The notes: generated by a model not told the origin, from the sequence alone. A stretch of DNA of 64,000 bases from Mycogone perniciosa (GCA_025331125.1 JAOALB010000114.1:1-64000); one strand, 5' to 3'. Counted from the first letter of the stretch, positions 48,022 to 59,944 are shown. Numbers and translations: made by a program.

Positions 48022-49275
48022 TTAGTACTTGAATTCCTGGCCAACGGCCTCCTCGCTCAACTTCCACAGCATTTCAGCCTCGATCCTGCTATATGCCCAC
48101 GGACTATATGCGTCAGTGTATGGGTCCGCCACCCTTGCCTCGAGAAGATACGTTCCATTTTTGTCTGCAAAAGAGCAATTACAAATCAGTTTTGACCCGT
48201 AGTAAGAGTAGTAGTAGCAATACTCCATATAGAACATCTATTTTTAGGGGGGGGGGGAAAAGACGTACCTGTAATGCTGGGTTCGAAAGACGCAAACATG
48301 TGTGTTGCAACGCCTTGGTCGGAGGTTATCAGCTTGAGAGGCATCCAGCCAGGCTTCTGGCCCATCTTGAGGCGGAATTGTTCTGATCCGACGATTGCAT
48401 GATTAGCACAGTTTTCCTGCTTGTCAAGTCGCACAATTACTCAAATATGACATACTCAACATGTCGCCATCGCCGCCTGGAGTCAAGTCGAGGTGGTTGG
48501 CAAGCCCTGTCTCAAGAATGCTTCCAGGATGCACGCTGAAGGCAAGCAAACCGCGTTTGCCGAGCTTCTCCGCCAGCGAGATAGCGAACAGCATGTTCGC
48601 TGTCTTTGACTGGCCGTACGCAATCCATTTGTCATATGTCTTGCCATTCTGTCCAGGCAACTGTTAGCATTCAGGATTCTCGCAGCGTGTGGGTGGGCCG
48701 TCACAGTTACACACGAGAGGGGGAGGAGGACTTACATCAAAATTCAGGTCGACATGTCGGACGTACGAAATTGTATGGCCCATGCTGGTAACACTGACCA
48801 CACGCGGCGCAGTGGCTGCCAGAATCTTACTCATAATGAGATTAGTAAACAAGAAGTGCGCCAGATGGTTGCTCGCGAACTGGCTCTCGTAGCCGTCCGG
48901 GGACAGTGCAAACGGCACCGCCATGATTCCCGCATTGTTCATCAGCACATCAATGACGGGAACGTCCTCCCACGAGTTGACTTCCTCGGCTGCCTTTCGC
49001 GCTGTGGCAAACGAGGCGAGGTCAAGCTGCAAAAGCTTAGTCTTGACATCGGGATGCTCTTTGGCGATGGTGTCGACCGTTCCCTGGATCTTGGCGAGGT
49101 TGCGGCCAGCGAAGATGAGGAGTCGAGGTTTATGTGCTGCAATGATTCTCATGAAGTGGGCTCCGAGACTGTCAGGCGAGACTCCAGTTGCGAGGACGGT
49201 TTTGCCCTCGATGATGGAGGCGTAGTCGGCAGCCAGCTCGGTGCCGGTCGATTCAACACTGTACGGGGCAGGCAT
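48022..49275 (-). CDS. Short-chain dehydrogenase/reductase, four exons
   Basis: Exons 49275-48736, 48660-48456, 48382-48269 and 48164-48022 join in frame to 333 residues; introns are 75, 73 and 104 bp. This is an NAD(P)-dependent oxidoreductase of the classical SDR fold, with features like the WW-oxidoreductase/retinol-dehydrogenase-type fungal enzymes; the substrate is unknown. The nucleotide-binding loop is T-G-V-S-P-D-S-L-G (30-38), N-N-A-G is at 113-116, a catalytic Ser lies in S-V-T-S (161-164), and Y-G-Q-S-K at 195-199 supplies Tyr and Lys. The third intron contains a run of 12 G. The annotated ATG is chosen because upstream frame extension lacks an ATG. All catalytic residues are present, so it is probably active and cytosolic. 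Confidence 0.93.
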
Positions 49276-50713
49276 GGTGGTGAATAGTAAAGTGTAGAGT
49301 ATAGTTGTTCTCTGTGCGAAGTCCAAGACTGTAGAGTATGATTCCTTGTGTTTCTCCGCAAGAATATATATGGTCCTTTGGTCCCATCATCAAGGTTATA
49401 TAGATGAAAACACAATATGGCTGTCCAGTTATGTCCGCTAACCCCGTCACCATCCAGCATGAACTTCGCAACGTTATTCTTACAGATATATCACGCACCC
49501 TAGACCACCATCAATTCGAGCCCCTACTAGCCGGACATAAGAAGAATACAAAAGCTCCTGCCTTTCAGGACGGACTTAGAGTGACCAATGCCGAGGTTTG
49601 GCGATTTCCAATGTGTGATAGGACGTGGTACACTCTCCATGCCGCGCGGTACTATACCCCGTTCCCGCTAGGTGTATGGGTTTACGAAATACGAGATGCG
49701 TGAAATAGTCGAGAGTGATTCCAAAGTCAAGATGGCATGTGTCGAGTCCATACGAAGAACTCCTGGAAGGCCCCCTCGCTCTTCACGCTTCCAACACCTC
49801 TCTCTCCTCGACACGTTTCGAATTTACCGAAACAGAAAATCACCAATAATACACTTCAACCCTGTATGATAGGTCCATTCATTCTGTGTGCTCATATACC
49901 GAACCAGACCTGGCCCGGACTTAAGGACATAGTAGTAAGGTTATTGATACGGTTCTTGTCGGCAGTGGCGCCGGCTAAGCGATAGTCCATGTGGGTTTTC
50001 CATCAAGAAAATAAGGGGCCTTTATGGTGTGGTGGGGAGGATGGCTGACTGACCTTTGCCATTTACGTCTACGGAAGCCTAACTTGTTTAAGGAAGAGCT
50101 ATTGTCTATCTAGTATTCTAGTATGCCAGATCCATTTACATAGGCCTATACGCAAGCGGAGTGTGGATGGGGGCTATTAGAGAGCTGACGTCGTCACTGA
50201 GAGGTCAAACGAGTGGGTTTAATCGCACCAAATACTATTCATATTCTATCAATTCATCATCGACACATCATGAATTAAAATCCCATATTAACCATCAACC
50301 TTCTCAAGAGCGGGATGAACGAAAGACAGGCAATCCCCCCAAGCTCCTGAACGAAAAACAGTCATGACAACAGCAGCCGTTAGATCGAAAGCCAAAAACG
50401 AGAAAGAAAAAAAAGACTATCCGACATATGATAAATTTCGCCAACAGGTGTGAAGACAAAAATCCGTACAAGAAGTGGTATCCGACAAGGCACGTAACAA
50501 CTCCATATATGCCCAACCTTTTTATGCGTCACCGTCAAGTGGTGGTTTTTTCTCTCTCCAACAGCAAATTCTTCCGAAAAGTCTCCAAGTGTTTTTTGGT
50601 GGGTTTGCTCATTCCCATCGTCCTCTTTGGTTGCAACATGTTGTTAATCCTGGGCTGTCAAAACGCTCCATTCGTGTTTCGTTAGATTTGTAATACCAAC
50701 TCCGTTTCCTCCA
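49276..50713. other. Intergenic, no supported gene
   Basis: Only short overlapping open frames without family features. The left part is the promoter of the dehydrogenase gene and the right part the 3' flank of the 870-residue protein gene. Confidence 0.4.
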
Positions 50714-53326
50714 TCATTCCTCTTCTTCTTCAATCGGCGCCGGTGTTCGGCGCTCGACACGCCTCTTTGGTCGTCTGTGCCGATTGCTGCTAATGTTGCT
50801 GGCCGAATCATCGGGCATAATGTCGTAATCATCCAACTCCCAGTCATTGTCACTTCCACCCGGACCATCATCTCCACCTGCCCACGCCGGCCGTTCATAG
50901 CCGGGGTTCTGCGAGTTTCCAGAGCCAGGAGGGAGCACATCGATCTGTCGCCGGTTCTGGAGACTCTGCATGAGGCCAGCTCCGCGCTGTCGCAAAGCCG
51001 TCCTGACCAACTCGGCCTGGTGGTGCAGCTTCTCAAATGCATCCTCCAAGGCCTCCATTCCTGTGTAAATCTCACGCTCAATCTCGCCGATAGCCGCCAT
51101 TTCCATCTCCTCGTCATTTGACACGGGTGGTCTGCTTCCAGCCATGCCAGATGATGCCAGGCTGATAAATGACGCCGGGGTAGGGCCTCGAGAATATGGC
51201 GAGTAGGGGGTGGCATTCCTGGATCCCATTGCTGAAGGGCCACGGAGTGGGGTTGCCCCTCTGGACTCTACACCTGGTACAAAGTCATCGTCCGCACCCG
51301 ACCACAAGAATCCGTCGAATCGTCCAGACGTAAGGATCTCCCATTCCGCATTGTTAATGTTGGAGAGGGTGACGAGTAAGTCGTGGGTATGGGGATTCCT
51401 GATGAGGTATGTGGCACACTCGGCGTCCCGAGGAACTTGGGGAAGACGGTACAGTCGCTGCAGCGACAAACCAGTCTTCACGATGAAGTCATTCCGCGGT
51501 CGGAGCATGGGAGTCGGGGCTCGCGTAGCAGGTCGCAGTTCCCTCGATCCAGACAGCAGGGCGTTGAAGTACGGTCTGTCCCCAGCGTCGAGGTTGGTGA
51601 GGATGGCAAAGCACAGCGTCTCATCGTCTACCTCCTGGGGTGGTGGGACTGGGGTTTCCCCCGTATTACTGAGCCATTTGTCGACGGCAGACCTGACCTT
51701 CTTAGACTGTCGCAAATAATGCTCTCGGAACTCCTCGGCGATGTCAGGATCCAGCTGAACTGGCGATGCTGGTCTTCGTGGTGTCTCCCCAGAGACCTCA
51801 GCAGCCTTGGTACCGATCTCGGCAAGGTCAAATGGTGGCCATTGTGGGAGCTCGATACGGCCGCTAACCCATTCCAGAACATCCCCCCAGTTCAGGCCTT
51901 GGTGTGTCTCGTGGGACTTCTCGCATATTATGCACGAGCAGCCATGTGGAGGCAGATCTCTAGAGAAGACGTTCTCAAGTCGGTCGAGTAGGCGGCGGGC
52001 GACTGATCGGTAGCCCGTTGCCACGGCGATGGATCCTTGTTTAGAAAGGACGTTTGAGTATTGATCCAGGAGATTGAAGAAGGGGGAGAACAAGGTGTCA
52101 GCTCCAGTCAGTGGCGGGTTCAACGGGCGGGCGCCGTTCTGGAGTGGTAGCACCGACAGGAAGTGTCTGGGTGCCGTCTGCGGGAGGCCGCCATGTTGCA
52201 AAAGGTAGTCAACCCTTGGGGCTTCATGGGTATCTAGGGCTGGCGGAGGCGGTGGTGGAATAGGCGGAGGCGGGTGCGTTGGTGGCTTCATTGCGGGGAT
52301 TTGGGATTCGTAGTCATCGACGGCGGTGGGAGACTGCGCTCGCCTTGGGTCGTCATAGAGATGGGCAGGGAATTGGTTCGTTTGAGTTGGTGTTTTGGGG
52401 GAGGAGTCCTGGGCACTCGATGGTGATGAATCGACATTGAGCGTATCGAGCTTGCTCGACTTCTTCAAGCTTCGGGTAGATGCCGACCGCTTGGTGGTGG
52501 AGTGGCGAGATGCCGAGCTCGATGATCTGGATACAGATGTTCGGATTTTGTCGTGGACCTTGTTGGTGGGCGACTGGACATAGGTTGCCTGGCTCGAGGA
52601 GGATCTGCGACTAAGTTTGGACCTGTCTTCGGCACGAGAGGCTGACCTTGATACCCCAGAAACCGTTGACCTGTTTACACGATCTTGATCCTCGGCGTGT
52701 CTTCTGTCGGCAGAAACGTCGGTTTCTGGTGGTGTCGGCGGACGCGAGGTTTTCTTGGATGACGATCGGTGAGGTGCTTCGTTAGACTTGGACCGCCCGC
52801 CTTCATCACCGCCAACATCGGTCGGCTCTGGCGTCAGTGGGTCGGATCGCTTGACCTGAGATGATGAAACATCTTCGCGGCTGACCACAGCTTCCTTGCT
52901 GTGCGCCTTGCTAAAGGACGGATATGGCAGCGAGATGCGGTCTCTCTCGAGCGACATTTTGGACATGGCGTCAGCGCCCAGGTCGCTCATAGATGTGGCT
53001 GGCCGGTCTCTCGGGTCGTCTCTGTAACTGTCTCTGTCTCTCTCTCGGTCTCGGTCTCGGTCTCGATCCTTCTCTCGATCCCTCTCTCTGTCCCTATCCT
53101 TGTCTTTGCTGTCCCGCTTGCTGTCGGAATCCCTCTTCCGGTGTTTCTTCGTCGACGAGGCGAGAGAAAGCGTATCGCTGCCTTCGCCAACCCTAGAGCT
53201 GCGAGTGGATTTTGAGGAGCGGTGGGGACGGTCGCGGTCTGACTTCCGCTCGGATTTGGAGCGGCGCTGTTTGTCGCGATGCCGGTCGTCGACGTCGACG
53301 TCGGCGTCACGTTCCTTGGTCGGCAT
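50714..53326 (-). CDS. Large Arg/Asp/Ser-rich protein of unknown function, 870 residues
   Basis: A single long exon. Residues 1-115 are dominated by Arg-Asp/Arg-Glu and Ser-Arg dipeptides, resembling nuclear RS/RD-type regions. About 140-345 is Ser/Thr-rich, followed by a polyproline stretch (about 350-365). A folded, conserved-looking region at about 375-690 contains P-R-H-F-L-S-V-L-P-L and a C-S-C-I-I-C-E Cys cluster. A probable coiled coil lies near 760-815, and the tail is basic then poly-Glu. Nuclear localisation is inferred from the basic N-terminus. I recognise no enzymatic motif. It sits tail-on to the dehydrogenase with a 1.4-kb spacer, and its composition gives no sign of transfer. 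Confidence 0.85.
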   Translation of the reverse strand: MPTKERDADVDVDDRHRDKQRRSKSERKSDRDRPHRSSKSTRSSRVGEGSDTLSLASSTKKHRKRDSDSKRDSKDKDRDRERDREKDRDRDRDRERDRDSYRDDPRDRPATSMSDLGADAMSKMSLERDRISLPYPSFSKAHSKEAVVSREDVSSSQVKRSDPLTPEPTDVGGDEGGRSKSNEAPHRSSSKKTSRPPTPPETDVSADRRHAEDQDRVNRSTVSGVSRSASRAEDRSKLSRRSSSSQATYVQSPTNKVHDKIRTSVSRSSSSASRHSTTKRSASTRSLKKSSKLDTLNVDSSPSSAQDSSPKTPTQTNQFPAHLYDDPRRAQSPTAVDDYESQIPAMKPPTHPPPPIPPPPPPALDTHEAPRVDYLLQHGGLPQTAPRHFLSVLPLQNGARPLNPPLTGADTLFSPFFNLLDQYSNVLSKQGSIAVATGYRSVARRLLDRLENVFSRDLPPHGCSCIICEKSHETHQGLNWGDVLEWVSGRIELPQWPPFDLAEIGTKAAEVSGETPRRPASPVQLDPDIAEEFREHYLRQSKKVRSAVDKWLSNTGETPVPPPQEVDDETLCFAILTNLDAGDRPYFNALLSGSRELRPATRAPTPMLRPRNDFIVKTGLSLQRLYRLPQVPRDAECATYLIRNPHTHDLLVTLSNINNAEWEILTSGRFDGFLWSGADDDFVPGVESRGATPLRGPSAMGSRNATPYSPYSRGPTPASFISLASSGMAGSRPPVSNDEEMEMAAIGEIEREIYTGMEALEDAFEKLHHQAELVRTALRQRGAGLMQSLQNRRQIDVLPPGSGNSQNPGYERPAWAGGDDGPGGSDNDWELDDYDIMPDDSASNISSNRHRRPKRRVERRTPAPIEEEEE

Positions 53327-54841
53327 TTTGAATCATCGGGCACACGTTTGTTCACGTTATTGTGGCGTGTGCAGAAGGCGGTGGTGGCAGGGGGGAGGGG
53401 GGTCGGATCGAGCGAAATGCTGGATTGGACTGTTGGAAAAAATGGATTCGCTGAGAGGAGGAGTCGAAGCGTCAAAATCGACAAGTGAGGGGACGGTGAG
53501 CGAGAGGCGAATGGAGGATGGGGTTTCAGGCACCGATGGCCTGCTGGCACGAAGTTTTAGCAGCCAACAGCGCTGAGGAGACGCACTGGAGAGCAGCACC
53601 TCCGGCTTTCAGCAGCAGCTGTAGTGCGCCGATAGTGATGAAGATACAGCGCCCGTTGCTCCCAACGTATGGATCGGTTACCAGAGCGTGAACGAATCGT
53701 GAAGAGGAACGGATAGCTGCCTCCAAGCGTTTGGAAAATTACACGTCATGGAAGAGAGGTTAGGTAGAGAGACGGAGAGAAAGGGACCAAAAAAATTAAC
53801 GGTCGTCGGTCGTCTGCAATGCCACCACAATCATCAATGGCATGTGTTCCCGAGAGACAAGCACGCAACCCGCTCCCAATCATGGGCTGACAGACACACT
53901 GTGCCGTGGGCTGGTTGGCTGTCGCGGGTTGCTGGTGGGCTCTGGCTGGCCTGTAAGAACCCCCTATAGCGCCCTAGGGGTTCTGAAGGGTCCCCTGCGT
54001 GGGCCAACGATTGGTGGGCGCTGCAGCGCTACGGGTTCTGCAGCAAGTCCCCTGACGTGGCATCCATCGAGATGGGCGTCGTCACACTGAGCAGTTGATC
54101 TCAACAAGCCACTGCTCGCTGTTCGCTTCGTCACTGAATTGATATTTACCCTCTGACGCTCCCCTATTCAGGGCAAACGATACAAATAAAAAAGATACCC
54201 CCAAAGACACCGTATGTTGGTATCCTTTCGAAGGGCAAAAAGATAGTGAGGGAGGTCTCCCTCGTCAAGGGACCAGATCCACAGTGTGAAGCCAGTGGCG
54301 CGGCACGGTAACACCGCCTCAGATCTGCTTCTCCGCTTACGCTTTTATGGAGAATCGCCAAGTGAAGTGAACCTTGGGCTTGGAGACGGTAACGGATGCA
54401 GACAATGGAGTGTGATTGGCGAATATTTGCAGGGTCCCAGAAATAATATTGAACCGAAGTTCTTACAGAGACTGCAATTCGTGCTTCTCAGACGTGGAGA
54501 AAACAGACGGTAAACAGAATCCGGGATTATCTGCAGCTTCGTCGGGCATCCAAACGCAGGGCCCAGTTTTGCCGCTCCATCGTCCGTATGGGATATAAAG
54601 ACGGTGTGATATGAGTCTTTATAGATACAGGAAATCACCGGAGCGTCATGTCGTTTTGTTTCTCTAATAGTGTGTTGTCTTGTCTTGTCCATCTATCTCT
54701 ACTTTTATGTAGTTGTAGACATGTCATCCATACCCTTCCCTATGTGTGTAAAATCACCAAACAAATCCCGATTTCCCAACTTCCAAAACGCCCTCTCTTT
54801 CTGATCATGATGCATCATCTCCACCTCCAAAAAAATATCTT
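53327..54841. other. Intergenic, one small hairpin
   Basis: It contains the 5' flank of the 870-residue gene and the 3' flank of the ATP sulfurylase gene. No gene called. Confidence 0.4.
53956..53984. repeat. Small inverted repeat AGAACCCC..GGGGTTCT
   Basis: Eight-base perfect arms around a 13-base loop. Nearby (54015-54045) lie further short palindromic pieces (GCGCTGCAGCGC and a repeat of GGGTTCTG). It could be the edge of a small non-autonomous transposon or a structured DNA site. Confidence 0.5.
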
Positions 54842-56832
54842 TCACAGCCGGTCAAGTAGGCCCCGGCTCTCGAGCAGCAGGATAATCTCGTGCACAATGG
54901 AGCGGACATTCTGCTTCGACAAGTCCACGACAAGGTCGGGCTTCTGTGGCGTCTCATAAGGGTCATCGACACCAGTGAAACCCTTAATCTCGCCAGCACG
55001 AGCCCTCTGGTAGATGCCCCTCCGGTCTGTCTTTTCACAGTACTCGAGCGGTGTGGCCACATGAATGAGGAAGAAAGGTCCCGACTTCTCGACAAGCTCG
55101 CGCGCCTGCTGGCGAGCATCATCAAATGGCGCGATTGGGGCGGCAATAACAGCAGCGCCAGCCTTGGTCAGCTCCGAGGCCACAAAGGCAATACGGGAGA
55201 TGTTGAGGTTGCGATCCTGTCGGCTGAAGCCCAGCTCTGACGAGAGCTCAGCACGCACCGTGTCACCCAACAACATCGACACGGGTCGGCCGCCGCCCTG
55301 ATTCAGGGTCGCCTGCAGGGCTCTCGCGATTTGGTCCTTGCCGCTGTTCTGGTAGCCCGTCATGAAGACAGTGAAACCCTTCTCGCGCGGCAGAGGGTTC
55401 TGCTCTCGTAGCACCTTGACAACTTCAGGGTAAGAGAACCACTCGGGGATCTCCTTGCCCGTCCTGAGGCGATTGCGCAGCTCCGTGCCGGAGATGTTCA
55501 TGGTGCGGGTGCCTTCGGTAATCTCGTTGGCGGGCAGGTACTCGTCCCGGTCAGGGATGTAGATCATCTCCTGGAACTCAACCATCTTGATGCCAAGCTC
55601 CTCCTGGTACTGCTGAACGAGATGCTGAGCGTCGTAAGGACCATAGTGGTCCTTGCCGTTCTTGTTCTTGCCGGGGCCGGCGTGGTCACGGCCGACGATG
55701 AAATGCGTAGAGCCGTGGTTCTTGCGGATAATGGCATGCCACAGGGCCTCGCGAGGGCCGCCCATGCGCATGGCCAACGGCAGTAGAGCCAGCGCGGCCA
55801 TGCCGTTGGGATACCGGGGCAGCAGAGCACGGTATACTCGGACGCGGGTGAAGTGATCGATATCGCCAGGCTTGGTCATGCCCACGACGGGGTGGATGAG
55901 CACATTGGCTTGTTGGGAGCGAGCAGCGCGGACCGTCAACTCACGGTGGGCGCGGTGCATAGGGTTTCGGGTCTGGAAGGCGACAACCTTTTGCCAGCCG
56001 AGCTTGTTAAAGTGCGAGCGCAGTTCGGCGGGTGTGACTAGAAAGGGTCTCCAGTTAGCTTGTGCTGTCGAAACCACGTGAAGGTGACTATGACTTACAG
56101 CGCAGGTCCAGGAAGTCGTAGTGCTCCAGCCGGGAGACAGCCTCAAGCTTGCCACCAACGTAGAAGTCCTTTGCGACGCTGAAGAGGTGCTTGATGCCAG
56201 GATGGGTATCATCATCGCTACCGAAGACCTCCTTGGCCTCCAAGACCCTGCGCACACGACAATTAGTAAATAATAAATTGAGAGCGACCAACAAGAGGCG
56301 GAGGAGCAGAGGCATACTTGTCTGGCTGGTAGATATCCTCAACAGTCAGAATGGCCAGGTTCCGGTCATCTCGCGAGTCGCGCAGGGTAATTCGAACGCC
56401 AGGCTTGATGCCGAGCGCGTCGATCTGCTTCTGGTCCACATCCAAGGTGATGGGCATGCTGAAAAGCAAGCCATTCTCGAGGCGGTTTTCCTTGACTACC
56501 CTGCAGGCGTTTTGGTTAGACTAAATAGCCATGTGCTATGATGTGACTAGTAGAATCATACCGATTGTAGTCCTTCTCTGTCATGAAGCCTGCAGTGTGT
56601 AGAGAAGAGGTGCGTCAGTAGCTAGATCGCGGGGTAGCAGATGGAGGGGCAGTCAGAACACACCTTCAAGAGGCGAGAAGCCGCCATTGAGGATTAATTC
56701 CAGGTCGCAAAGATGGCGATCGGTCAGAACAAGAGCTGGAAGAGTTTCTGATTCTCCGAGGAGCTCAGCCTGGCGAGGCAGGTCGCGAGCGAAGAGGTCC
56801 TTAAGGACGCCGCCGTGAGGAGAGTTGGCCAT
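54842..56832 (-). CDS. MET3: ATP sulfurylase (sulfate adenylyltransferase), five exons
   Basis: Catalyses ATP + sulfate to adenosine 5'-phosphosulfate + pyrophosphate, the first step of sulfate assimilation, in the cytosol as a homohexamer in fungi. Exons 56832-56664, 56589-56562, 56500-56318, 56247-56099 and 56037-54842 join in frame to 574 residues, the usual length in filamentous fungi. The catalytic loop is Q-T-R-N-P-M-H-R-A-H (198-207), and G-R-D-H-A-G-P-G (about 290) is the second signature. The C-terminal part (about 396-574) is an APS-kinase-like domain whose P-loop reads G-Y-Q-N-S-G-K-D. In fungal enzymes this domain binds PAPS as an allosteric inhibitor rather than acting as a kinase. 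A CYS3/MetR-type palindrome lies about 700 bp upstream. The gene is intact. Confidence 0.97.
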
Positions 56833-58336
56833 TGTGTTGATTTTCGAACAGGTCGAGGGGAGTGAGGATCTACTGCTTTCTCTCTCTCAACTGAAGCAGA
56901 CGAGTTCGGATCTCTCTCTCTTATACTAGTCTGCCGCACCAGCAGTCACGCAATCGCTGCCAAGGAGAGCGTGGGCTTGGAGGAGGAGGAGGAAAAGGAA
57001 CAAGAGGCAGAGGAAGGACGAAAAGGAGGGGTGGTGAGCAAAGGACGGGGTATCTGTCGAATAAATATCTCGGGGAAAAGGGAAACAGAACAGAGTATAG
57101 CGTCCGGAGCAACGATCCATTCGTGTGCCTGATTTATAACGTTAATTGCGCGTACTATGCGCTCGCACGTCAACACTGACAGCTCTACAATGCGTATCTA
57201 TCCCATGTCTGCTTCCATCCTCAAGTCCGGCGGATCCACCAAAAAAGTCACAATGGCGGCGTTTGGCTCCAGATTTTGACGATGACGTGCTCGAACGCGA
57301 TGGTCCGGTTCCCGCATGGCTTGCTCGAGAAGCCAATCAGCCGCCTCGAGGCGTCTGAAGGCGCAAGGAAGAGAGAGGGAAAAAACGACCTTCGTGGGTT
57401 AGTTGCGATTGCGAAATCTCGGGCCATCGGGGTTGGTGGAAGTCGCTGATTTTGCAAGGAGAGGGAATGCCTGTTTGGGACAAGGCCAGATCCGCAACGC
57501 CTCCAAGCCGAGGCCTCCTCGTCATAATTAATGGCATCATAGGAGGCATAGAGTATTTTGTTTAGAATATCAGTATTAAGTCTAAATACATACAAAGAGG
57601 TACTACTCAGTAATATGGTGCCGTCTGTCGGTGAGCAGGTGACTTGTCTTCTTGCACGCGATTTGATGATTACTACCTACGAATACTACTACTCCATGTC
57701 CCGAGTCCCGAGTCCGCTGACGATGCAGATCAACACATTCAACCCCCATTGTCCTGTCAGCCCTCTATCTATTAATCAGCGCATCAACAACTAACAGGAC
57801 TCCGGAGATGCTTCGTTCAATGGAGAAACTGCCTACTACTAATACTACCAATGCTACTACTATTACTAAGTGGCTCCGCGCGCTCTCGGGCCATCGCTCT
57901 CAGTCTCACCTCCGACGTCCGACGATATCGCAATTTTCGACTAGCCAGAGTCAATGCTGCTAACCTAGCCCACAAATCCACTGCGGCTCTCGGGATGACG
58001 TCTTGAACTAACCTCGAATTTTATGATACTATCTACGAAGTACGAGTATAGACTGATTGATACGCTATCAGCCTAGTCTCCATTCTTCACGGCAGCACAG
58101 TTTGGCCTATCAGGATGCATCCAGCTTCTACAGAGTAACGCACGAGAAACATCAACACAACACCCGAGGGTCTACAAGTTGGCGGAAATATGACGTTTCT
58201 CAAAACACCTTTCCAATTAATTACTTAACTCAGTAACAAGGTCCATCCTCCAACCCCATGACAAAGGGAATCCACCACCATCTGCGCTCGTTGCTCCGTC
58301 CCCAGGTAGGTACTCAATCTAATCAGCATACTCAAT
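56833..58336. other. Intergenic, ATP sulfurylase promoter region
   Basis: This is the promoter side of ATP sulfurylase, then the 3' flank of the ankyrin gene. Open frames here (for example 57248-57595, minus) are not recognisable and overlap one another. Confidence 0.4.
57531..57540. promoter_or_regulatory. Perfect CYS3/MetR-type site ATGGCATCAT upstream of ATP sulfurylase
   Basis: The 10-mer matches the ATGRYRYCAT consensus known for the Neurospora bZIP sulfur regulator CYS3 (MetR in Aspergillus), and its reverse complement also matches. It is 699 bp upstream of the ATP sulfurylase start codon. About one match is expected by chance in a window of this size, so only the position next to a sulfur gene makes it notable. 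Confidence 0.45.
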
Positions 58337-59944
58337 CTAATCATCACCCGAGTCCTTGTTAGGCTCAAAGCCCACAGCAGCTACAGTATCAGACTCCGGG
58401 CCGGGTTGTCCCTCTCTGCGGACGAGCGCGTGATTCGTAATCCACAACATTATCTTCTCGGCTCTCTTCCGGCTCCTTTTCGATTCGTTGGGGAGCGCAT
58501 TTATAGCATACATCCATGCTGGATGGCCCTGTCGACTTCGTTTATCTGGATTGACCCTGTTCGTCGCGAGAAGTTTGTCCACAACTTTGAGGTAACGGCG
58601 CCGGCAAGCCATCATCAAGGGCGTCTCCCCCACCCGATCTACCTGGTCAGGGTCGACCCGGGGCGACTGAATCAAGGCCAAGGCATTCTTCACCAAGCCG
58701 CAGTTTATGGCGTTGGCTAATGGGGATCCAACAAGAGGCTCTGGTTCGTTAGGGTCAACCCTCGAGTCTTGTGCCAAGAACCTCAGCATCCTAGGACTGA
58801 TGGGATCAGGTGAGCACGCGGCGTGTATCATTGCTGTCCACCCGTAGTTGTCTACTTGGTCCAGTCGAACACGGGGATCTTGTATCAGTATCTTCAAGTT
58901 TTCCCATTCGCCCGAAATTATGGACTGCATGACTGCGGTTCGGCCAAGCTTATTCCGTCCATTCGGGTCGATTCGAGGCTCCGACAGGAGGTACTTGAGA
59001 ACTTCGGGCGCAGATTCACGCCGAGACTGCGCGGCATGCATCAATGGAGTGAGTTCGCAGTCATCCACTTTGTCTGGATCGACAGCTTTGTTGCTGAGAA
59101 GCATCTGCACCGTACTCAAGTGGCCCTGGGCTATTGCCTCAATAAGTGCTGTGGCCCGAGGACCTTCATCGTTTTGAGCATTGGGATCGACTCTATCGTC
59201 ATCCATAAGCAACCGCACAATTTCACTGTGGCCATAAGTTGCGGCGAGTATCAGTGGTGGGGTTTTGTCCTGGAGCATTATGCACGCACGAATAGCGAAT
59301 TCGCCCAACTTCCTTGAAAGATCAATCGACAAATTCTTTGCGACGGATTGTGTTGGGTCAACCGCGTATTTTGTCAACAACACCCATACGAGGTGGATGT
59401 TGTCGTTGGCGACGGCTTGGCACAAGGCCGTGGGCGCAAAATCGGACCGGTCACTCGGAGACGCGCCGTCAAGAAGGACCTCCACCATCTCATTCTGTCG
59501 GCAGCTTGCAGCTACGCATACGCCTCTGAGTATATCAGACCACATGTCTATCTCGCCAGTCTTGACGTGTTTCGCGGCGAGAATCTCCACTGCAACCCAG
59601 ATCTTGTTGAACCTGCGGGCAGTTCTGAGCGCAAAGGACCACATGGTGCGTGGTGCATAATGTTCAATGTTGGGTAGGCTCAGAATTGCTCTGGCCACTT
59701 TGACTTTTCCGTACTGAGCAGCCCACACCAAGGCATTCCCTCCTTGGTGACGGATATTGTTACGGTACAGCAAGTGGATAAGCAGCGCGTAATACCGCTT
59801 ATTGGTGAGACAGAGGTTCAAGATGTCCTTGCTTTTGTGGAGATAATTAACCACAAGGAATTGGCTAACATCAGGGGTCGTGAAAAACTTCAGTGTGTGG
59901 TCGTTGGAGTTGCTTGGGAGAGTGTCGAGTGCGTAGGATGCCAT
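58337..59944 (-). CDS. F-box-like/ankyrin-repeat protein
   Basis: A single 535-residue exon from the first ATG. Residues about 25-65 resemble an F-box-like helix set (L-V-V-N-Y-L-H-K-S-K-D-I-L-N-L followed by N-K-R-Y-Y-A-L-L). Ankyrin repeats begin directly after, with N-A-L-V-W-A-A-Q-Y-G-K-V and later T-P-P-L-I-L-A-A-T-Y-G-H-S-E-I, about nine or ten repeats in all. Many end in a R-V-D-P-N/D motif of the fungal ankyrin class. The F-box would link to an SCF ubiquitin ligase with the ankyrins binding the target; that role is inferred. The C-terminus is basic then acidic. Such genes are often expanded in filamentous fungi. It appears intact. Confidence 0.88.
   Translation of the reverse strand: MASYALDTLPSNSNDHTLKFFTTPDVSQFLVVNYLHKSKDILNLCLTNKRYYALLIHLLYRNNIRHQGGNALVWAAQYGKVKVARAILSLPNIEHYAPRTMWSFALRTARRFNKIWVAVEILAAKHVKTGEIDMWSDILRGVCVAASCRQNEMVEVLLDGASPSDRSDFAPTALCQAVANDNIHLVWVLLTKYAVDPTQSVAKNLSIDLSRKLGEFAIRACIMLQDKTPPLILAATYGHSEIVRLLMDDDRVDPNAQNDEGPRATALIEAIAQGHLSTVQMLLSNKAVDPDKVDDCELTPLMHAAQSRRESAPEVLKYLLSEPRIDPNGRNKLGRTAVMQSIISGEWENLKILIQDPRVRLDQVDNYGWTAMIHAACSPDPISPRMLRFLAQDSRVDPNEPEPLVGSPLANAINCGLVKNALALIQSPRVDPDQVDRVGETPLMMACRRRYLKVVDKLLATNRVNPDKRSRQGHPAWMYAINALPNESKRSRKRAEKIMLWITNHALVRREGQPGPESDTVAAVGFEPNKDSGDD

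Noticed and set aside
48247..48258. Run of 12 G
   Set aside because: It falls inside an intron of the dehydrogenase gene and has no other support as a functional element.
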